From JBBIWA01 sp037439425 (lineage in GTDB: Bacteria > Acidobacteriota > Blastocatellia > RBC074): 38,986 bases of DNA. The translations under genes and the position numbers were made by a program. This document shows positions 33,889 to 38,986 of this stretch, one piece after another. Position 1 is the first letter of the stretch. Each line of letters opens with the position of its first letter. The stretch is taken from NCBI GenBank assembly GCA_037439425.1, contig JBBIWA010000056.1, positions 1 through 38,986 of the forward strand, given 5' to 3'. The notes below the pieces were generated by a model, which saw nothing but the letters and a program-made list of their open reading frames with translations, ran no database searches and had not been told where the DNA came from.

Positions 33889-36321
33889 ATGAAGCTGAAG
33901 ACACTAGGTTGCCTCATCCTGCTTCTGGTCTGCTTGCCCATCACAGTATCGGCACAGCAAGCTTACCAGAAGCCACCTAAAGTTATTACTGACATTCTGG
34001 ATGCGCCTCCAACGCCCTTTGTCTCTGTCAGTCCAACCCGTGATCGGCTGCTGTTGGTTCAAGGGGTGCGCTATCCCTCGATTGCTGATCTGGCCGAACC
34101 GATGTTGCGGCTGGCCGGCTTGCGCATCAATCCGAACACCAATGGGCCAGCCCGCCCGCCACGCGTCATTGGGTTGACGTTGAAGACTATCGCGAATGGT
34201 GAAGAGAAGAAGATAGCTCTGCCTGCAGGCGCCTATCTCAGTTCTCCTTCCTGGTCGCCTGATGGGAAGCAGTTTGCTTTCACCAACACGACACCCAGTG
34301 GCATTGAGCTATGGGTGGGTAATGCGACGACTGGAGCGGTTCGCCGTATTCCGGGCGTCACCATCAATGCCGCTTATGGCGAGCCGTTGCAATGGATGCC
34401 AGATAGCCGCACCCTGCTTTGCCAGACTGTGGTCGCTGGCAGAGGCAAACCACCAGCGGCTCCTAAAGTGCCCACCGGCCCGACGATTCAAGAAAGTTAT
34501 GGCAAGCAATCGCCCGTGCGCACCTTCCAGGATCTATTGCAAAACGCGCACGACGAAGCGCTGTTTGAGTACTACACGACTTCGCAACTCGTTTTGGTCA
34601 ACATCCTCACCGGGCGCCTCACTGCGTTGGGCAAGCCTGCGATCTTCGCTTCGGTTGAGCCTTCGCCTGATGGAGATCACTTCCTGGTGGTGAGAAATCA
34701 CAGACCCTACTCTTATTTGCTGCCAGCTTTCGCTTTCCCCAAGGAAGTCGAGGTCTGGGATCGCGCGGGCAAAGTCGTGCATAAGCTGGCGAGCCTGCCG
34801 CTGGCAGATCAGGTGCCGATTGATGGTGTGCCGACCGGGCCGCGCAATTACAACTGGCGACCCACTGAACCGGCCACTTTGGTTTGGGTCGAAGCGCTCG
34901 ATGATGGCGATCCGAAAAAGAAAGTGCCACATCGCGATCGCGTGTTAATGCTCAAAGCTCCCTTCACAGGGCAACCGGTTGAGCTGGCCAGGACCGAGCA
35001 TCGTTATCAAGGGATCACCTGGGGCGAAAAGAATGGGCTGGCCTTCATCCGCGATTATGATCGCAATCGGCGCTGGAGTCGCACCTTTCTGATCAATGCG
35101 GATAATCCGCAGCAAGCTGCGCGCCTGGTCTGGGATCGCTCAGTTCAGGATCGTTACAACGATCCGGGACAGGTAGTGATGCGAGTGCTGCCAAACGGGC
35201 AACGCGTGATGTGGCAGCACGGGAGTTACATCTACCTGACTGGCCAAGGCGCCTCACCGCAAGGCGATCGCCCCTTTCTAGATCGCTTTGATCTAACCAC
35301 CTTCAAGTCAGAGCGTCTGTTCCGCTGCGACGAGAAGAGCTATGAGTCGGTCGTTGCGCTGCTGGCTGAGGATGGTTCACGCTTCCTCACCCGCTATGAG
35401 ACGCCGACCGAGCCGCCGAACTATTTTGTTCGCTCGGTTGGGAGCGAGGCGAAACAAGCGCTGACCAACTTTCCTGATCCGGCACCCCAGCTGCGTGGGA
35501 TCCAGAAGCAGTTGGTGACCTACAAACGAGAGGATGGCGTGGATCTGTCCTTCACACTTTATCTACCACCGGATTACAAACCGGGGACGAGACTGCCCAC
35601 GGTCGTGTGGGCCTATCCGCGCGAATACACCGATCCGACCACGGCAGGACAGGTCTCCGGCTCGCCCAATCGCTTTACAACTATCGGCGGCCCATCACAT
35701 CTCTTCTTCCTGCTCCAAGGTTATGCGATTCTCGATGATGCGACGATGCCGGTCATCGGCGATCCTGAAACGATGAATAACACCTACATCGAACAGATCG
35801 TCTCAAGCGCTAAAGCTGCGATTGATAAAGCCGTCGAGCTGGGCGTCACAGATCGCAACCGTGTCGGCGTCGGCGGTCACAGTTACGGCGCGTTTATGAC
35901 GGCGAACCTGCTGGCCCATTCGGATCTGTTCCGCGCGGGCATTGCGCGCAGCGGAGCTTACAATCGCACGCTCACGCCGTTTGGCTTCCAGAACGAACGG
36001 CGCACTTTCTGGGAGGCTCCGGAGATGTATTTCAAAGTCTCGCCGTTTATGCATGCGCACAAGCTCAAGGAGCCGATCCTGTTGATCCACGGCGAAGCGG
36101 ATAACAATTCGGGCACCTTCCCGATTCAGAGCGAACGGATGTATCAGGCGCTCAAAGGCAATGGCGGCAATGTGCGTTATGTCACCTTGCCACATGAATC
36201 GCACGGCTACGCGGCGCGCCAGTCAATCGAGCACGTGCTCTGGGAGATGCTCACTTGGTTCGATAAGCATGTCAAAAATGCAACGGAGCAACCACAGGCG
36301 GCTGCACGGGACAGAGATTGA
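33889..36321 (+). CDS. Secreted S9 serine peptidase, glutamyl endopeptidase (S9D)-like
   Basis: 810 residues. The ATG at 33889 is chosen because it starts a clean signal peptide (KLKTLGCLILLLVCLPITVSA) and has GCAGGAGG 5 nt upstream; this RBS is the end of an intergenic repeat. The mature N-terminus, PPKVITDILDAPPTPFVSVSP...LAEPMLRLAGLRIN, resembles the chloroplast/bacterial glutamyl endopeptidase group (from memory of the plant CGEP sequence). A beta-propeller precedes the C-terminal alpha/beta-hydrolase domain, whose triad is Ser665 (GGHSYGA), Asp738 (HGEADN) and His772 (HESHGY). It should cleave peptides in the periplasm or outside the cell. A general prolyl-oligopeptidase-family annotation is the safe fallback. 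Confidence 0.9.
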   Translation: MKLKTLGCLILLLVCLPITVSAQQAYQKPPKVITDILDAPPTPFVSVSPTRDRLLLVQGVRYPSIADLAEPMLRLAGLRINPNTNGPARPPRVIGLTLKTIANGEEKKIALPAGAYLSSPSWSPDGKQFAFTNTTPSGIELWVGNATTGAVRRIPGVTINAAYGEPLQWMPDSRTLLCQTVVAGRGKPPAAPKVPTGPTIQESYGKQSPVRTFQDLLQNAHDEALFEYYTTSQLVLVNILTGRLTALGKPAIFASVEPSPDGDHFLVVRNHRPYSYLLPAFAFPKEVEVWDRAGKVVHKLASLPLADQVPIDGVPTGPRNYNWRPTEPATLVWVEALDDGDPKKKVPHRDRVLMLKAPFTGQPVELARTEHRYQGITWGEKNGLAFIRDYDRNRRWSRTFLINADNPQQAARLVWDRSVQDRYNDPGQVVMRVLPNGQRVMWQHGSYIYLTGQGASPQGDRPFLDRFDLTTFKSERLFRCDEKSYESVVALLAEDGSRFLTRYETPTEPPNYFVRSVGSEAKQALTNFPDPAPQLRGIQKQLVTYKREDGVDLSFTLYLPPDYKPGTRLPTVVWAYPREYTDPTTAGQVSGSPNRFTTIGGPSHLFFLLQGYAILDDATMPVIGDPETMNNTYIEQIVSSAKAAIDKAVELGVTDRNRVGVGGHSYGAFMTANLLAHSDLFRAGIARSGAYNRTLTPFGFQNERRTFWEAPEMYFKVSPFMHAHKLKEPILLIHGEADNNSGTFPIQSERMYQALKGNGGNVRYVTLPHESHGYAARQSIEHVLWEMLTWFDKHVKNATEQPQAAARDRD

Positions 36322-36341
36322 AGAGGTCTCTGAAGCACCAA

Positions 36342-36432
36342 TCCTGGGAGCGCACGCATCCTTGCGTGCTGCCGCTTCGAGAGCGCGACTCAGTGGCTGA
36401 AAAGTGGCGCACTAGAAATGTGCGCTCCCGGG
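36342..36432. repeat. Intergenic hairpin repeats after the S9 peptidase
   Basis: GCACGCATCCTTGCGTGC (36353-36370) is the reverse-orientation form of the common hairpin, and GCGCACTAGAAATGTGCGC (36405-36423) is a variant with a changed stem. Both lie in the 250-nt gap before the GMC oxidoreductase. Either may terminate peptidase transcription. The rest of the gap, to 36571, shows only weak -10-like AT-rich sequence. Confidence 0.75.
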
Positions 36433-36571
36433 AAAGTTTTATCGCTTACTCCCGCCTTGCTCGAGCTACATAGAGAACCCTTTTTAGCGTCTTGGTTGGA
36501 CTCGCGACTTGTGAAGAACCAGCAAAAGCGCCAAAATCGTGCTGATCAACTTTTCGACAACAAGAGAGATC

Positions 36572-38272
36572 ATGAGTAGGAAGATAATCTACGACGCAAT
36601 CGTGATCGGCTCGGGTGCGACCGGCGGATGGGCAGCCAAAGAGCTGACAGAAAAAGGCCTGCGTGTGATCGTGCTTGAAGCGGGCCGCAAGCTAGATCCA
36701 ACCAAAGACTTTCGCGAGCACACCTGGCCTTACGAGTTGAGACATCGCGGCCTGATGGACCAGCAATGGCTTCTGCGCAAGCGCCAGCCGGTTCAATCCA
36801 AGTGCTACGCTTGCGATGAGTACGGTCATCACTTCTTTGTGGATGATCTTGATAATCCCTACACCACTGCTGATGGTAAACCGTTTGACTGGATTCGGGG
36901 CCGTCAGGTCGGAGGCCGCACGCTGATGTGGGGGCGGCAATCATACCGGTTGAGCGATTACGAATTCAAAGCCGCAAGCCGTGATGGTTTCGGCCAGGAT
37001 TGGCCAATCAGCTACCAAGACCTGGAGCCATACTATGAGCGCGTCGAGCGCTTTGTCGGCATCAGCGGTTCGGCTGAGAATCTGCCACAACTGCCCGATT
37101 CGATCTTTCTGCCACCGATGGCCATGACCTGCGGCGAGCAGTTGCTGAAGAAAGCTGTCGAAGGCCGGTGGAAAGATCGTCGTGTAATCATCGGGCGCGT
37201 GGCGATGCTCACGCAACCTCATCAAGGCCGCGCGGCGTGCCACTACTGCGGCCATTGTGAGCGCGGCTGCTCGACAGCATCTTACTTCAGCAGCCCCAGC
37301 TCGACGCTGGCAGCGGCAGCCAAAACCGGCCGCTTGACGCTGCGACCTAATGCTGTAGCCAGTCACCTCATCGTTGACACGAATACAGGCAAAGCCAAGG
37401 GCGTCGCTTTCATTGATCAGGTGACGAAGAAGGCTTATGAAGTCTTCGGCAAAGTGATTGTGCTGTGCGCCTCGACAATTGAATCCGCGCGGCTGCTGCT
37501 TAACTCAGCGACGCGGCAGCACCCGGCAGGCTTCGGCAATTCATCAGGCGTGCTTGGCCATTATCTGATGGATCACACTTACTCGATCTCGATCATGGGC
37601 ATCGTGCCCGCCGCAGCGAATCGTCCTTACGCCTACGACGACGGGCGCAACAACGGCATTTACATCCCGAAGTATCGCAATGTGTGGGACAGGCACCCGA
37701 AGTTTATTCGCGGTTATGGCATTCAAGCTCAATCGCAACGCGGCTTGTTGCCGACAACATTGCGTTCGACTCCAGGCTTCGGCGCCGAGTTCAAAAAGTT
37801 GATCCGCGAAGTGCCGGACGCGCCGCCCTTCTGGATGGGCGCATTTGGCGAGATGCTGCCGCGCTTTGAGAACCGCGTGACGATCAACAAGGAGGTGAAA
37901 GATGCCTGGGGCATTCCCGTCGCGCACATTGAATGCACGCATTCGGACAACGAGCGCGAGATGGCGAAGGATCAGCTCGAGACGATGAAGGAGATGGCCG
38001 AAGCTGCTGGTTGGGTGATCACCTGGGAGAATGACCGGCTGGCTGCGCCAGGACTATGCATTCACGAAACCGGCACTGCGCGTATGGGTAATGATCCGAA
38101 GACCTCGGTGCTCAACCGCTTCAATCAATGTTGGGATGCGAAGAATGTCTTTGTCACTGATGGCGCATGCTTTGTCTCGCAGGGTTGTCAGAACCCGACC
38201 TTGACGATGATGGCAATTACCGTGCGCGCCTGCGATTATCTGGTGGAGGAGTATAAGAAAGGGAATCTGTAA
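36572..38272 (+). CDS. GMC-family FAD-dependent oxidoreductase
   Basis: 566 residues from ATG 36572, which begins the FAD-binding Rossmann segment (DAIVIGSGATGGWAAKELTEKG, with Glu in VIVLEAG). GGRTLMWGRQ is the second GMC signature region. The C-terminal GMC domain has HETGTARMG and CQNPTLTMMA, whose His and Asn are the usual catalytic pair of sugar/alcohol dehydrogenases of this group (gluconate- or fructose-dehydrogenase-like). A cysteine-rich segment, CHYCGHCERGC, sits mid-protein. No signal peptide or twin-arginine motif is visible. The substrate is unknown: probably a sugar or alcohol, with electrons passed to a quinone or cytochrome. The longer reading frame from 36539 lacks a better RBS; the RBS for 36572 is weak (AGAGAG). 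Confidence 0.9.
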   Translation: MSRKIIYDAIVIGSGATGGWAAKELTEKGLRVIVLEAGRKLDPTKDFREHTWPYELRHRGLMDQQWLLRKRQPVQSKCYACDEYGHHFFVDDLDNPYTTADGKPFDWIRGRQVGGRTLMWGRQSYRLSDYEFKAASRDGFGQDWPISYQDLEPYYERVERFVGISGSAENLPQLPDSIFLPPMAMTCGEQLLKKAVEGRWKDRRVIIGRVAMLTQPHQGRAACHYCGHCERGCSTASYFSSPSSTLAAAAKTGRLTLRPNAVASHLIVDTNTGKAKGVAFIDQVTKKAYEVFGKVIVLCASTIESARLLLNSATRQHPAGFGNSSGVLGHYLMDHTYSISIMGIVPAAANRPYAYDDGRNNGIYIPKYRNVWDRHPKFIRGYGIQAQSQRGLLPTTLRSTPGFGAEFKKLIREVPDAPPFWMGAFGEMLPRFENRVTINKEVKDAWGIPVAHIECTHSDNEREMAKDQLETMKEMAEAAGWVITWENDRLAAPGLCIHETGTARMGNDPKTSVLNRFNQCWDAKNVFVTDGACFVSQGCQNPTLTMMAITVRACDYLVEEYKKGNL

Positions 38273-38321
38273 GCGGGTGGTGAAATGAGCACACTGGCAG
38301 TTGATTATCAGCTTGTGGAGT

Positions 38322-38401
38322 GCGGGAGCCTGGTCCCGCTTTGGTAGTCACCTTTGAGGTCCGCAGGCTTTCCGGACAGAAAGGCAGCAGGGGCCTGCTG
38401 A
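38322..38401 (+). terminator. Hairpins after the GMC oxidoreductase
   Basis: GCGGGA/TCCCGC (38322-38339, 6-nt loop) is followed by CTTT and is the best terminator candidate for the GMC gene. Two more stems follow: GTCCG/CGGAC near 38360-38379 and CAGCAGG/CCTGCTG near 38386-38401. No gene is seen between 38273 and the window end. Confidence 0.4.
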
Positions 38402-38543
38402 CCCGCCCTCAGTGTGAAAAGCGAGAGACTGCCCGAGCAGGAGCTGAGGCTGGCGTACTCCTGAGTATGTGTGCAAAAGTTCGGGGGCACTTTGGGGTGG
38501 CTCTTGGTGCTTATATTTCAAGGTCCTCTTGGCCCGAAAAATA

Positions 38544-38637
38544 AGTTGGTCGGCAAAATAAAGCTGGCATCAACTCCCCAACTCCGGAGGAGTTGGTCGG
38601 CAAAATAAAGCTGGCATCAACTCCCCAACTCCGGAGG
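38544..38637. repeat. 47-bp tandem repeat, two copies
   Basis: Two identical 47-bp units at 38544-38590 and 38591-38637, each ending in AACTCCGGAGG(AG). The sequence GGAGGAG after the second copy leads directly into the repeat-family module TCGTGCATGTCATCTTTGATGAC. Confidence 0.9.
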
Positions 38638-38647
38638 AGTCGTGCAT

Positions 38648-38986
38648 GTCATCTTTGATGACACCCTGAAAGCAATGAACATCCTGGGAGCGCACGCTTG
38701 CGAACGTGCGGGGCTTTCCACTCTTAACGAGCACGCAAGGATGCGTGCGCTCCCAGGATTTTCCGCAGGAGTCATTCAGCTCGCGCTGCGACGCGGGAGA
38801 GACGATCAAACCCTCACGAGCGCACGCTGATCTAGCGTGCAATATCTTCAGCCCCAATGAGCACGCAAGGATGCGTGCGCTCCCAGGATTTTCCGCAGGA
38901 GTCATTCAGCTCGCGCTGCGACGCGGGAGAGACGATCAAACCCTCACGAGCGCACGCTGATCTAGCGTGCAAGATCTTCAGCCCCA
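38648..38986. repeat. Intergenic hairpin-repeat array with 130-bp tandem unit
   Basis: Starts with the hairpin GTCATCTTTGATGAC (38648-38662) and a GCACGCTTGCGAACGTGCG stem near 38692-38710. Two copies of a 130-bp unit follow (38731-38860 and 38861-38986, the second cut by the window edge) and differ at very few bases, for example AATATCTTCA/AAGATCTTCA. Each unit carries GCACGCAAGGATGCGTGC, CCAGGATTTTCCGCAGGAG and GCACGCTGATCTAGCGTGC. Short ORFs across it are repeat translations and not genes. Confidence 0.9.

Noticed and set aside
33889..36321. S9 peptidase as self-resistance to a protease-inhibitor product
   Set aside because: Statine units inhibit aspartic proteases, the gene lies ~12 kb away on the other strand, and this peptidase type is common in these genomes without such clusters.
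38706..38960. Overlapping short ORFs encoding repeated ALPGFSAGVIQLALRRGRD peptides
   Set aside because: They are translations of the 130-bp tandem DNA repeat; the same peptide stems from the hairpin and RBS-end modules in a fixed frame.
38544..38986. Possible CRISPR array
   Set aside because: The repeats are directly adjacent without unique spacers of uniform length, and no cas genes are present.

Overview
This window looks like a chromosomal piece of a soil-type Acidobacteriota genome, possibly class Blastocatellia. That assignment is inference from gene content: a secreted SBBP-repeat protein, a DUF4097 protein, a TolB-propeller/amidohydrolase fusion, an S9 peptidase of the glutamyl-endopeptidase type, and a mixed-GC genome full of hairpin-rich intergenic repeats. 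No rRNA, tRNA, CRISPR array or classical insertion sequence was recognised.

Positions 1-21307 (minus strand) hold a co-linear NRPS/PKS assembly line, transcribed right to left and cut off by the left edge. The order is C-A-T (17957-21307), KS-AT-KR-T-C-A-T (9634-17724), C-A-T-C-A-T-E (1574-9547), then C-A(partial) (1-1525). Hand-read adenylation codes predict Phe, [malonate, ketoreduced], an unassigned residue (possibly basic), Ser and D-Val, followed by a DCL-type condensation domain. Phe extended by malonyl-CoA with ketoreduction but no dehydration would give a statine-type gamma-amino-beta-hydroxy acid (AHPPA, the phenylalanine statine), a known pharmacophore of aspartic protease inhibitors. 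The leading C domain suggests the chain may be N-acylated. No thioesterase, PPTase, transporter or regulator lies in the window, so the cluster must continue to the left.

Positions 21308-26980 hold repeats, a 22-bp perfect hairpin, a large secreted SBBP beta-propeller-type protein with a long untranslated leader, and an RNA 3'-terminal phosphate cyclase (RtcA). Positions 27085-38272 hold mostly plus-strand housekeeping or accessory genes: a SAM methyltransferase, a DUF4097 protein, a convergent radical SAM protein (minus strand), a secreted TolB/amidohydrolase fusion, a secreted S9 peptidase and a GMC oxidoreductase. Positions 38273-38986 are repeats.

The most unusual signals are in the repeats. 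(1) A ~30-bp GC-rich element occurs seven times inside the NRPS/PKS genes, always in the same orientation and tolerated in two reading frames, in linkers or surface loops. (2) An intergenic repeat ending in CCAGGATTTTCCGCAGGAG(G) lies directly before three unrelated genes (NRPS, rtcA, S9 peptidase) and supplies their Shine-Dalgarno sequence. Elsewhere the same end precedes a tiny ORF whose first codons form a hairpin with covarying stems. Hairpins with a constant GCACGC/GCGTGC stem and variable apex recur throughout the intergenic DNA.
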